From a virus, in IMG/VR virus record IMGVR_UViG_3300042301_001300, positions 1 to 39,200 of that record: DNA of 39,200 nucleotides. One strand, given 5' to 3'. The translations under genes were made by a program, and so were the position numbers. Positions 7,991 through 14,203 of the stretch are shown here, in pieces. Under the pieces are notes generated by a model. The model did not search any database, was not told where the DNA came from, and saw only the letters and a program-made list of their open reading frames with translations. Each line of letters opens with the position of its first letter. The first letter of the stretch is position 1.

Positions 7991-8163
7991 TGGCGGCGAC
8001 ACGAACCGTTGACCCTGCAGGCATCTATCGTTCTACAAAGATGGTGTCTCTTAGGTTGACCAGTATACAAATGGAACATATTGCGAAACTTTCGGAGAAG
8101 CGTGGAGTGTCACGTAGTCTTTTGTTTCGACAGTTATTGGCGGAGGAAATGTCCCGTGTCTAA
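7990..8163 (+). CDS. Ribbon-helix-helix DNA-binding regulator
   Basis: A 57-residue protein coupled by TAATG to the annealase gene. After a short N-terminus there is a beta strand MVSLRLTS (~18-25), then two helices with a turn (QMEHIAKLSEKRGVSRSLLF and RQLLAEEM). This is the Arc/CopG/MetJ pattern, in which a dimer inserts the strand into the major groove. It is a candidate autoregulator of the early operon through the dyad at 6370-6394. It overlaps the next gene by 8 bases. Confidence 0.72.
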   Translation: MAATRTVDPAGIYRSTKMVSLRLTSIQMEHIAKLSEKRGVSRSLLFRQLLAEEMSRV

Positions 8164-8491
8164 AGAACGTGCTAAAGGCACGAACTTCGAAACGTTCATA
8201 GTGAACTATTTGAAAGACATGTACCCGTTTGTTGAACGCCGTTCGTTGAATGGTGCTTTAGATAAGGGCGACATCACAGGTACTGACCCACGTTTAGTTT
8301 GGGAATGTAAAAACCATAAGACATTGAACTTCTCTGGCTGGTTACATGAGGCTGAGGTTGAACGCATTAACGCTGGTGCTGAGATTGGGATTGTGGTTGC
8401 GAAGCGTCGCAGTTACGGTAATCCTGCTGACCAGTATGCGGTCTTAAGGTTGGATGAGTTGTTAAAACTATTGAAGAAAGCAGGCTACTAA
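8156..8491 (+). CDS. PD-(D/E)XK nuclease, Holliday-junction-resolvase-like
   Basis: A 111-residue protein. GTG 8156 is chosen because a GGAGG box sits 9 bases upstream and a longer in-frame start at 8081 would run through the RHH gene. Motifs follow the Hjc-like order: Glu12 (GTNFETF), RRSLNG, Asp39 (KGDITG) and Glu50-x-Lys52 (WECKN), with a helix HEAEVERINAGAEIG afterwards. Small proteins of this kind resolve branched DNA. Placement in the recombination operon supports that role. Confidence 0.72.
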   Translation: MSKERAKGTNFETFIVNYLKDMYPFVERRSLNGALDKGDITGTDPRLVWECKNHKTLNFSGWLHEAEVERINAGAEIGIVVAKRRSYGNPADQYAVLRLDELLKLLKKAGY

Positions 8492-8667
8492 TGACACAGT
8501 TCAATGTTGGTGACAAAGTAATTATCGACGACCAATCAGGCACTATCGAGTCTGTCAGCGTTGGTACTCAAGGCAACAAATATGATGTGCGTTACGGGCA
8601 TACCTTTATGATTGCCACCGATGTACCCGAAGATGAAATAGAATTGTGGGTGGAGGATGAACAGTAA
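8491..8667 (+). CDS. Small SH3/KOW-like beta protein
   Basis: A 58-residue protein joined by TAATG to the nuclease gene and to the next gene by another TAATG. The sequence FNVGDKVIIDDQSGTIESVS looks like the first strands of an SH3-like barrel, with an acidic C-terminus (EDEIELWVEDEQ). The function is unknown. Confidence 0.62.
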   Translation: MTQFNVGDKVIIDDQSGTIESVSVGTQGNKYDVRYGHTFMIATDVPEDEIELWVEDEQ

Positions 8668-8846
8668 TGGATGACATCACCCGCGAACTATACGAATGTT
8701 TAATGGAACGCATCTATGGACTGAAACATCCAATCGGATGGGTTGGTGCAACACCGCGTGAACGTGAAGCAATGGACGCATACATCAACCGTGGGTATGA
8801 ATCACAGAAACCTATCGTTGAACGCACTGTAGATGGCATCGAATGA
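8667..8846 (+). CDS. Small hypothetical protein
   Basis: A 59-residue protein with TAATG coupling upstream and ATGA coupling downstream. It is predicted helical, with a charged body (TPREREAMDAYINRGYES). No family is recognised. The overlap geometry on both sides makes it a credible gene in spite of its length. Confidence 0.6.
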   Translation: MDDITRELYECLMERIYGLKHPIGWVGATPREREAMDAYINRGYESQKPIVERTVDGIE

Positions 8847-9277
8847 TTGAACGCACCGAAGGATATGTTCCATCACATGACATCAACCCGCATGACTTCA
8901 CAAAAGATTTAGCGTTCGGACATGAAGGCGAAGAGATTGTTAAAACATTTCTTGCTGACTTAAGTAACGGTTCATTCGAAGTGAAGTATGACAGATACCG
9001 TAATGGTCGTATCTTTGTTGAGTTTGAACAAAACCCGCACAACAGTGGATGGAAACCATCAGGTATCGCTGTGACCAAAGCACGATGGTGGGTGTATTTG
9101 TTTTCGCCATCAGCGTTTGTTATAATAGAAACCAGCAGGTTACGCCGTTACATCAAGGCGAACATTCAACATCTGCCCGAGCGCATCGCAGCGCAAACAT
9201 CCGACAACCCAGCGAAAGGCATACTTATATATCCAGAGCAAGTGAAGGAGTTGATGTCACTATCCGCCTACGATTAG
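8843..9277 (+). CDS. Putative nuclease-fold protein
   Basis: A 144-residue protein starting with ATGA overlap. The central region has HEGEEIVKTFLADL, VKYDRYRNGRIFVEFEQ (Asp50, Glu60) and GWKPSGIAVTKARWWVYLF. This order resembles restriction-endonuclease-like phage proteins in which an acidic strand pair is followed by a K-P-S-G motif. I do not see a clean E-x-K, so activity is uncertain. It lies with recombination and ssDNA genes. Confidence 0.58.
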   Translation: MIERTEGYVPSHDINPHDFTKDLAFGHEGEEIVKTFLADLSNGSFEVKYDRYRNGRIFVEFEQNPHNSGWKPSGIAVTKARWWVYLFSPSAFVIIETSRLRRYIKANIQHLPERIAAQTSDNPAKGILIYPEQVKELMSLSAYD

Positions 9278-9286
9278 GAGAATAAA

Positions 9287-9763
9287 TTGTTGAAACGTAT
9301 CATCGCAAGTTTTATAAGTTTGATTGCTTTAGGGGCAACGGTAGCAATAGCAGAAGCACCATCTGCTGAAGGGACACCATCATCGACCACAAACATTCGC
9401 AACGTAAGGGAAGCACTACCACCAATTACAGTTCCATCTACCGCTTTACAAGGTAAGTGGTGGGGGTTGGCACGGCAGGTTGGTTGGGCTGAAAAAGATT
9501 TACCGATATTAGATTTTGTTATTAACAGAGAAAGCAGAGGGGACAACAAAGCATGGAACAGACAAGACCCGTTCGGAGGAAGCCGTTGTTTGGTTCAGGT
9601 CAACGGCAGTTGGACAAAATGGCTACGCGAAAAAGACATCCTTCAACGACCAGCCGACCTATTCAACCCAACAGTCTGCCTTACGGCAGGGCTAGCCATC
9701 CATCAGTATGGAATGGACAGGTACGGGTGGGGTTGGGGACCTTGGGCGATACAAGCCCCCTGA
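9287..9763 (+). CDS. Secreted transglycosylase/lysozyme-like enzyme
   Basis: A 158-residue protein with TTG start at 9287 and AGGAG six bases before it (a TTG at 9290 is the alternative). Residues 1-24 form a signal peptide (MLKRI, hydrophobic core, IAEA). After a short linker comes an SLT/lysozyme-like domain: FVINRESRGDN with the candidate catalytic Glu82, a Q-N-G segment (LVQVNGSW), and LTAGLAIHQYGMDRYGWGWG near the end. It would cut glycan strands outside the membrane independently of the holin. It sits in the early operon, far from the lysis cassette. Confidence 0.8.
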   Translation: MLKRIIASFISLIALGATVAIAEAPSAEGTPSSTTNIRNVREALPPITVPSTALQGKWWGLARQVGWAEKDLPILDFVINRESRGDNKAWNRQDPFGGSRCLVQVNGSWTKWLREKDILQRPADLFNPTVCLTAGLAIHQYGMDRYGWGWGPWAIQAP

Positions 9764-9769
9764 TATAGT
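9742..9769 (+). promoter_or_regulatory. Candidate promoter for a leaderless transcript
   Basis: TATAGT at 9764-9769 with a weak TTGGGC at 9742-9747 (16-base spacer). The ATG at 9776 lies where transcription should begin, six bases after the -10 box, so the mRNA would start at or next to the start codon. Leaderless mRNAs are common in actinobacteria. Confidence 0.45.
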
Positions 9770-9775
9770 TGAAAT

Positions 9776-9937
9776 ATGAAGGGACGTACAGCACAGCGAT
9801 GGTTTTGTGACCGTTGTGGCATGACCTTAAACACCTATGTCCGTGTATCTGAACCCCCAACACACGTGTGTATTAGTGCAGAAGATAACAGAATATCATC
9901 CAACAGACAACCAATGAAAGAGAAGGTAGGCAAATGA
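9776..9937 (+). CDS. Small zinc-finger-like protein
   Basis: A 53-residue protein, probably from a leaderless transcript, and overlapping ssb by ATGA. Residues CDRC (11-14) and H-V-C (30-32) form a likely metal site; the C-terminus is basic (NRQPMKEKVGK). The function is unknown. Coupling to ssb suggests a role in DNA metabolism. Confidence 0.6.
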   Translation: MKGRTAQRWFCDRCGMTLNTYVRVSEPPTHVCISAEDNRISSNRQPMKEKVGK

Positions 9938-10329
9938 ATAACATCACCATCGTAGGGAACTGCGGTAAACCAATCGAACTGAAATATGGTGCGAACGGTA
10001 AAGCAATCGGCAACTTCACTGTTGCCACAACATCAGGCAAAGATGACAAGAAGCAAACAACATGGCATAACGTCACCGTGTTTGGTGACATGGCAGAAAC
10101 TGCAGCAACTTCTATTGAGAAGGGTTCCCGTGTAATTGTGGTAGGGAAACTAGACATCTCTTCGTATGAGAAAGATGGCAACAAAGTGTGGACAACCAAA
10201 ATCCTCGCAGACGAAATCGGTTTGACGATGCGATTCAACGCTGTGTTCGCTGACAAGACTGAACGTAACCTTGCGATGGTTACAGAAAAGTTTGGTGCGG
10301 TGCCGTTTCTTGGGAATGATTCATTCTAA
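9934..10329 (+). CDS. ssb: Single-stranded DNA-binding protein
   Basis: A 131-residue OB-fold SSB. It starts MNNITIVGNCGKPIELKY, with conserved FTVATTSG, TTWHNVTVFGDMAE and GSRVIVVGKLDISSYE. Compared with bacterial SSB the C-terminal linker is short, and the acidic tip is reduced to GNDSF, which may weaken contacts with host partners. It coats ssDNA during replication and annealing. It overlaps the next gene by TAATG. Confidence 0.9.
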   Translation: MNNITIVGNCGKPIELKYGANGKAIGNFTVATTSGKDDKKQTTWHNVTVFGDMAETAATSIEKGSRVIVVGKLDISSYEKDGNKVWTTKILADEIGLTMRFNAVFADKTERNLAMVTEKFGAVPFLGNDSF

Positions 10330-10583
10330 TGGATATTATGATGCTTGATTTCGAGCAGTGGTTAGAGATTGGTATGCGGGCGGGGTTTGTTTCTCCGCCT
10401 GTATGCCATACACATGACGGTATCCCGATGTCTCTCACTGAGGAAGTGGATTTTGAGGAAGGTTCAGACCCTTGCATCCATATCATGCGATGCTATGAAT
10501 CTAAAGAGATGAAGGAAGCAATAGAAGCAAACAGTTTTTCGATTATAGAAATGAGGAATCCGTTTCGTGGAGAATTCAACTGA
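10329..10583 (+). CDS. Actinophage-type small protein of unknown function
   Basis: An 84-residue protein coupled to ssb by TAATG; ATG 10341 is a possible later start. It has a distinctive segment AGFVSPPVCHTHDGIPMS and then DPCIHIMRCY, reminiscent of a recurrent actinophage/actinobacterial protein of unknown role. His and Cys residues could bind metal. It overlaps the following gene by 17 bases. Confidence 0.68.
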   Translation: MDIMMLDFEQWLEIGMRAGFVSPPVCHTHDGIPMSLTEEVDFEEGSDPCIHIMRCYESKEMKEAIEANSFSIIEMRNPFRGEFN

Positions 10584-10866
10584 TGGTGCAGAGGTACTAA
10601 CCGAAGCATACGATTTGATTACAGGTGACAGACATGATGAGTACGCTCACCCGTTAGAGGATTATACGCAGACCCGCGACATTTTTGAGGGGCTGACAGG
10701 TGTGTCTTTAACTGTTGAGCAAGCCATCTTGTTTATGGTGAGTGTGAAGTTGTCACGTCTTAGGACAGCATTGGAAGCAGGCAGATGGTCACATGACACC
10801 ATTGTGGACACGGCAGGGTACATCGGGTGTTTGGCTATGGTGAAAGAAAAACTGTGGAACAAATAA
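10567..10866 (+). CDS. DUF6378-like all-helical phage protein
   Basis: A 99-residue protein from GTG 10567. Typical motifs are EAYDLITGDRHDEYAHPLED and LFMVSVKLSRLRTALEAGRW, ending DTAGYIGCLAMVKEKLW. I associate this with the phage family DUF6378; the RHxEY pattern and helical make-up recall the MazG/all-alpha NTP pyrophosphohydrolase group. That would fit a nucleotide-pool role, but the link is tentative. Confidence 0.72.
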   Translation: MENSTDGAEVLTEAYDLITGDRHDEYAHPLEDYTQTRDIFEGLTGVSLTVEQAILFMVSVKLSRLRTALEAGRWSHDTIVDTAGYIGCLAMVKEKLWNK

Positions 10867-11033
10867 CTAAGTTGCGTTGCAACAAATGTGGGTTCACGGT
10901 GAAACTAGATAAGCAAAGACTGGTCGGCTGTGGTTGTGACCCTGATGCGCCTTCGTGGATTGCGTTGGAGAAGACTGGACGATTATTAAAAATGTCTGAC
11001 GCGAACTATGATGTGATGGAAACCAATGCGTGA
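10854..11033 (+). CDS. Small zinc-ribbon protein
   Basis: A 59-residue protein. GTG 10854 overlaps the end of the previous gene and removes an N-terminal extension that would lie inside it. CNKC (9-12) and CGC (26-28) with CDPDAPSWIALEKTGR form a zinc-ribbon-like unit seen in actinophage small proteins. Function unknown. Confidence 0.62.
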   Translation: MEQITKLRCNKCGFTVKLDKQRLVGCGCDPDAPSWIALEKTGRLLKMSDANYDVMETNA

Positions 11034-11124
11034 CAGTGGGAAACCTTCTCCGTGTCCGTGTGTTGGTGAACTGATAACAAGGGAGATACAGTGTGGCAAA
11101 TATGAGGAAGACGAAGACGACTGA
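11026..11124 (+). CDS. Possible micro-protein (weak)
   Basis: A 32-residue ORF with Cys-rich CPC motif and an acidic tail (YEEDEDD), overlapping the previous gene by 8 bases and the next by 32. Without it there would be a 59-base gap. Support is only positional. Confidence 0.28.
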   Translation: MRDSGKPSPCPCVGELITREIQCGKYEEDEDD

Positions 11125-11227
11125 AGAAATTATTGCTGACTTAAGAAAGCAAGTACAGCAGTTACAAGAGTTGATAAGCCAGTTGAAGGGTGACATGGCT
11201 TCTATTGAAAGGGAACTAAACCGATGA
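11093..11227 (+). CDS. Small coiled-coil protein
   Basis: A 44-residue protein; GTG 11093 is chosen because GGGAG lies just upstream at the right distance. After MANMRKTKT the sequence is one helix with heptad spacing (IIADLRKQVQQLQELISQLK). Its stop overlaps the WhiB start (ATGA), so the two are translationally coupled. It may oligomerise or act with the WhiB protein; no family is recognised. Confidence 0.6.
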   Translation: MANMRKTKTTEEIIADLRKQVQQLQELISQLKGDMASIERELNR

Positions 11228-11484
11228 CAGCATTAAAGTATTTAGGATGGTTTGATGATGCGGTGTGCAAAGGTATGGATGGCAACATCTTTTTTCCTGA
11301 CACACCTACAGGTATTTCGACCAAAGGTATTTTCGTTGATGCACAAGCAGTGTGTAAAGGTTGCGCTGTGAAGAAGCAATGTCTTGCGTTTGCTATGGAA
11401 GCAGAAGAGTTTGAGCAACGTAGGTACGGTGTGTGGGGTGGCAAGACCCCTGCCGAGCGTTCGGTGTTGCGTTCGGGATATTGA
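11224..11484 (+). CDS. WhiB-family iron-sulfur transcriptional regulator
   Basis: An 86-residue WhiB-like protein with the four cluster ligands Cys15, Cys44, Cys47 and Cys53 (CKGCAVKKQC) and the GVWGG turn (69-73), then a short basic tail (SVLRSGY). WhiB proteins occur almost only in actinobacteria and their phages. They bind sigma factor region 4 and redirect transcription. In mycobacteriophage TM4 a WhiB protein represses host whiB2 and contributes to superinfection exclusion. It is the last gene of the early rightward operon. Confidence 0.9.
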   Translation: MTALKYLGWFDDAVCKGMDGNIFFPDTPTGISTKGIFVDAQAVCKGCAVKKQCLAFAMEAEEFEQRRYGVWGGKTPAERSVLRSGY

Positions 11485-11532
11485 AAAGCCCCACTCAACG
11501 CTAGGGAAGGGGAAACCTTTGCGGAATGGGGC
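11484..11532 (-). terminator. Intrinsic terminator of the leftward operon
   Basis: Read on the minus strand, GCCCCA (11532-11527) pairs with TGGGGC (11493-11488), with an inner hairpin (GCG/CGC and AAGG/CCTT), followed at once by TTTT. It lies 10 bases past the stop of the last leftward gene and overlaps the end of the WhiB gene by one base. On the plus strand there is no T-run. Confidence 0.62.
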
Positions 11533-11542
11533 AGTTCAGGTC

Positions 11543-11836
11543 TTAGTCTAACATGGTTTTGTTTATTTTGCTCACCTTGTAATCTGCCAGTTTGTAGAGC
11601 AGGCTGTTGTCGGCTGTTGTTTGGGCACATTCGGCGGTACGGAACTTGCAGGCTTTATTGATGTCGCGGGTGAAAGCGTGTTTGCGTTCTGTGCCACGCC
11701 ACCACCCGTACTCTTTGCCTACTACTAGTCGGACTACTACGTACAGGTATCGGGGGGTGTGTTGTAATGCCTGCTGTTTTTTGGTGTCTTGTCGTTGCCA
11801 GTTCCAGTAGCGGTAACGACTGGCTGGTGTTCTCAA
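11543..11836 (-). CDS. Small basic protein, last gene of the leftward cluster
   Basis: A 97-residue protein from TTG 11836, overlapping the stop of the preceding gene. The recognisable part is VVRLVVGKEYGWWRGTERKH followed by AFTRDINKACKF, similar to short phage proteins built around a Y-G-W-W-R-G motif. The first ~25 residues are less certain, and an internal start is possible. No enzyme motif is seen. Confidence 0.6.
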   Translation of the reverse strand: MRTPASRYRYWNWQRQDTKKQQALQHTPRYLYVVVRLVVGKEYGWWRGTERKHAFTRDINKACKFRTAECAQTTADNSLLYKLADYKVSKINKTMLD

Positions 11837-11979
11837 CTGTTTTCGTATTCGTTGAGTTCATGTATTAAGACAGTCCAACCCCAACGCTTGCGTAGCACCT
11901 CTACTACTTCGCGTGCTGTAGGTTCGTTTGTTATCCATGTGTTGATGAAGTCGTCGATGATGTCGTTGCTAGTTTCCAT
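11833..11979 (-). CDS. Small acidic helical protein
   Basis: A 48-residue protein (METSNDIIDDFINTW...ELNEYENS). ATG 11979 has GTGGAG six bases upstream; an in-frame ATG at 12000 would add seven residues. It overlaps the previous gene by 11 bases. Contains RKRWGWTVLI. Function unknown. Confidence 0.52.
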   Translation of the reverse strand: METSNDIIDDFINTWITNEPTAREVVEVLRKRWGWTVLIHELNEYENS

Positions 11980-12181
11980 TGGCATCTCCACGTTGGTCAT
12001 AGGGCAACTTGAAATATGATTGGGCAGTTTCCCTGTACGCTTCGGGTGTTGTTGCTCTCTTTCCTAGTTGCCATTTGTAACGGTCACGGATAGCCTGCTC
12101 ACGCTCAATCTTTTTTAGATACTGTCTTGTTGCTACCGTGTACCCCACTGCGAACCATATGATTACTAATGCGTAGTTCAT
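11969..12181 (-). CDS. Small membrane protein
   Basis: A 70-residue protein with one N-terminal membrane helix (NYALVIIWFAVGYTVATR) followed by a basic, then polar cytoplasmic tail. Its start overlaps the upstream stop (ATGA). It could act at the host membrane, for example in exclusion, but nothing specific is recognised. Confidence 0.62.
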   Translation of the reverse strand: MNYALVIIWFAVGYTVATRQYLKKIEREQAIRDRYKWQLGKRATTPEAYRETAQSYFKLPYDQRGDANGN

Positions 12182-12381
12182 GAGTTCTCTCCGTTCTCAA
12201 CATCAAACGCTTCAACATCAAAAGCCCCTGCGGTTTCCATGTCTAGCCCGTGTTGGTCTAGTAGTTGGGCTATCGCATTTGCTTCTGCTTGTTCTTCGTT
12301 CTCTGCCATAACATTTGTGATGAGACTGAAGTAACTACCTACGAACCTGACACACCACTCTGTTTCTGTTGTCGTGGTCAT
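12178..12381 (-). CDS. Small protein with DpnD/PcfM-like beta-beta-alpha unit
   Basis: A 67-residue protein coupled on both sides by ATGA overlaps. The pattern WCVRFVGSYFSLITNVMAEN, then EEQAEANAIAQLL, is a beta-hairpin plus helix with an A-x-N/S-E-x-x-A motif. It recalls DpnD/PcfM-type proteins and resembles both halves of the 12946-13332 product. The C-terminus is acidic. Function unknown. Confidence 0.62.
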   Translation of the reverse strand: MTTTTETEWCVRFVGSYFSLITNVMAENEEQAEANAIAQLLDQHGLDMETAGAFDVEAFDVENGENS

Positions 12382-12557
12382 TGGGCTACCGCCTGTTTCA
12401 TACCCTGCTCAATCAACCACTGCGCCTGATTTAGTTGCTCAAGCATCGCGATAGTTTCCATTGGTGCTAACTCTCCTGTCCTAATACCGTCCGACAGTAA
12501 GAACCTCAAGTCCTCAAACTGGCGTACGATTTCTGCTCTGATAGTTTCTGTTGTCAT
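12378..12557 (-). CDS. Small helical protein
   Basis: A 59-residue protein. ATG 12557 is chosen because AAGGAG lies upstream at good spacing; the longer frame is an extension into the zinc-ribbon gene. It is predicted fully helical (TIRAEIVRQFEDLRFLLSDG). Coupled by ATGA to the zinc-ribbon gene before it and to the next gene. Function unknown. Confidence 0.6.
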   Translation of the reverse strand: MTTETIRAEIVRQFEDLRFLLSDGIRTGELAPMETIAMLEQLNQAQWLIEQGMKQAVAQ

Positions 12558-12679
12558 TGCTGTTCTCCTTTGTTGTTGTTTGTTGTATCCATTATTTTGC
12601 AGTAACAGTGATGGCAAAGTTCATACTCGTCCATCTCTGCAACTGCTGTTAGTTCATGCTCACAGTTTTTACAATTCAT
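12554..12679 (-). CDS. Small zinc-ribbon protein
   Basis: A 41-residue protein: CKNC at 3-6 and CHHCYC at 22-27 give a compact metal site. The last residues (TTNNNKGEQQ) are encoded by a CAA/AAC-rich stretch that also carries the ribosome binding site of the next gene. Its start lies 11 bases inside the end of the preceding gene. Confidence 0.58.
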   Translation of the reverse strand: MNCKNCEHELTAVAEMDEYELCHHCYCKIMDTTNNNKGEQQ

Positions 12680-12914
12680 TGCTTTTCCCTTCTTTTAATT
12701 CTGCGTAATCTAACCCAGCATCCATAATCCACTGGTTTACATCGTTGCCAGCATTCTCCCACTCGTCAAACTCTTTACATATTTTTTCCCAGCCAGCATC
12801 GGTGAGTTCCAACCCGTCATAGTTTTCAAACTGTGGTTTGTCCCACCAAAGAATACAAACTTCCTGTTCGGGGGAATACCGACTCAACATTTCAATCGCT
12901 TGTTTTGCTTTCAT
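12669..12914 (-). CDS. Small acidic Trp-rich protein
   Basis: An 81-residue protein. ATG 12914 is supported by AAAGGAG and the same leader sequence that precedes the 12557 start. Sequence: MKAKQAIEMLSRYSPEQEV, then ILWWDKPQFENYDGLELTDA, mainly helical and acidic. Such negatively charged small proteins are typical of phage accessory operons and sometimes mimic DNA, but there is no direct evidence here. Confidence 0.62.
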   Translation of the reverse strand: MKAKQAIEMLSRYSPEQEVCILWWDKPQFENYDGLELTDAGWEKICKEFDEWENAGNDVNQWIMDAGLDYAELKEGKSNEL

Positions 12915-12945
12915 TGCTGTTCTCCTTTGTTTGTTGTTGTTTGTT

Positions 12946-13332
12946 TTATATTGAAGTATGTATCTCAAACTCATCTTTGTTCATGTACTCAAACACATCT
13001 CTTGCTACATCCTCGGCTTCGTCTTCGTTCTCTGCTTCAACAAAAACTGTGCCGATAATCGTGACCAAGAACTCCTCGTCCTCATCACCAAACTCCTCTG
13101 TGCTTTCGCACCTAACAAACTGCTCGGTCAGCGCATCATCTTTGTATAGGTTCCACGCTTTCCAACAGTCCTCGTGCAGTCCCTCTTCAACTAGTTCAAC
13201 ATCATCAAACTCAAAGTCTCTTGCGGTGTACCAGTCGCCGTAGAACTCTTGTTTCATTCGGGCTACTGCTTGCGCTTCTGACTTAGCGTGTATCTTTTCT
13301 AGGTTCCAAACCGATACCGAGTACTTGTTCAT
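12946..13332 (-). CDS. Acidic protein with two tandem DpnD/PcfM-like units
   Basis: A 128-residue protein from ATG 13332 (GGGAGAAGAAGA upstream; a longer frame would run into the previous gene). The first unit is YSVSVWNLEKIHAKSEAQAV and the second VTIIGTVFVEAENEDEAEDV. Each is a beta-hairpin followed by an A-x-S/N-E-x-E/Q-A helix. A charged linker (DDVELVEEGLHEDCWKAW) joins them. The charge is strongly negative overall. No catalytic motif is seen. Confidence 0.66.
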   Translation of the reverse strand: MNKYSVSVWNLEKIHAKSEAQAVARMKQEFYGDWYTARDFEFDDVELVEEGLHEDCWKAWNLYKDDALTEQFVRCESTEEFGDEDEEFLVTIIGTVFVEAENEDEAEDVARDVFEYMNKDEFEIHTSI

Positions 13333-13664
13333 TCTTCTTCTCCCTTGATGTAGCCGAGCGGATACCATTCGTCACCACATTCAGCACAGGTATAGCCATC
13401 GGGGTATCCCTCTTCGTATGATGGCTGTGATGATGCTCCTTTGTTTCTTGGTTCGTTAGCGCATTGCAAACAAACTAAACCACCTGCGTCTAATGCGATA
13501 CCGATTACCCCATCTCCTGTTGGACAGTCTGAATATGGGTTCTCATTACCTTCGTTGTCTTCACACCCACACCAGTTGAATATCGCAACCTGTGTTTCGT
13601 GTGTTAGGTCAGCCATTTCGCCCCAACTGTAGGAGCGTTGGCTTGGGTCTGTTTCTTGCTTCAT
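13329..13664 (-). CDS. Zinc-ribbon-containing protein
   Basis: A 111-residue protein from ATG 13664 (AAAGGG seven bases upstream); an in-frame start at 13709 would lie inside the previous gene. Cysteines come in groups: WCGC near 32-34, then CLQC and CAEC (GYTCAECGDEWYPLGY) at the C-terminus, probably a zinc ribbon. It is acidic and ATGA-coupled at both ends. The function is unknown. Confidence 0.6.
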   Translation of the reverse strand: MKQETDPSQRSYSWGEMADLTHETQVAIFNWCGCEDNEGNENPYSDCPTGDGVIGIALDAGGLVCLQCANEPRNKGASSQPSYEEGYPDGYTCAECGDEWYPLGYIKGEEE

Positions 13665-13837
13665 GCTTGTACCCTTTCTGCTTGTTGTTTGTACTGTCTG
13701 ACCTGACAAGCGTGTGCTAGCCAGTACTGCTCTAACGGGTCGCCCCGTGTCGCTTTAGCGTTACGGTCTGCGCGTTTCGCTTCCGCTTCATACGCTTTCA
13801 ATATCGCGTTGATGTTTAGTTGCTTTGCCCGTGCCAT
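13661..13837 (-). CDS. Small basic helical protein
   Basis: A 58-residue protein (MARAKQLNINAILKAYEAEA...), coupled upstream by TAATG and downstream by ATGA. Almost all helix, rich in Arg, Lys, Gln and Ala (QVRQYKQQAERVQA). It may bind nucleic acid; no family recognised. Confidence 0.6.
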   Translation of the reverse strand: MARAKQLNINAILKAYEAEAKRADRNAKATRGDPLEQYWLAHACQVRQYKQQAERVQA

Positions 13838-14124
13838 TACTTAGCCCCCCTGACTGCTTCTAATGTGCGTAGTATTGCTCGCAACGATAGATACGCTTCG
13901 CTCTTCGTCATACCCAAGTAACCGTCACCGAGATGTAGTGGCTTGTCCGAGTATCCCGAGTTACCTTCATAGCCTGTGGTATAGAGACGGTATGCCCGTC
14001 CGTATGTTTTGCTACCTTTGTCAAGCACTACCTTTGTCTCTGCTGGCAACAAGTTTGCCCACCTAAACTCTTCGGTAATCATCTTCACTAGTTGCTCTAG
14101 TTGTCTTTCCGTTGTTCTTTCCAT
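13837..14124 (-). CDS. Hypothetical protein, first gene behind an internal leftward promoter
   Basis: A 95-residue protein from ATG 14124 with GAAGGGAA upstream. Helical ends flank a Gly/Tyr-rich middle (YRLYTTGYEGNSGYSDKPLH). It follows a near-consensus promoter (14157-14185), so it opens a second leftward transcription unit. Function unknown. Confidence 0.66.
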   Translation of the reverse strand: MERTTERQLEQLVKMITEEFRWANLLPAETKVVLDKGSKTYGRAYRLYTTGYEGNSGYSDKPLHLGDGYLGMTKSEAYLSLRAILRTLEAVRGAK

Positions 14125-14156
14125 TGCTGGTTCCCTTCGTTGATGTGATATGTCTA

Positions 14157-14185
14157 ACCGTAGTACGAATACTATGAGATGTCAA
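14157..14185 (-). promoter_or_regulatory. Leftward promoter with embedded dyad
   Basis: On the minus strand TTGACA (14185-14180), a 17-base spacer and TACGGT (14162-14157). The spacer contains TAGTA-TTCG-TACTA, a perfect 5-bp inverted repeat that could be an operator. It should drive the genes from 14124 leftward. Confidence 0.72.
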
Positions 14186-14203
14186 GGATTATCTTTTCAT
14201 CGT

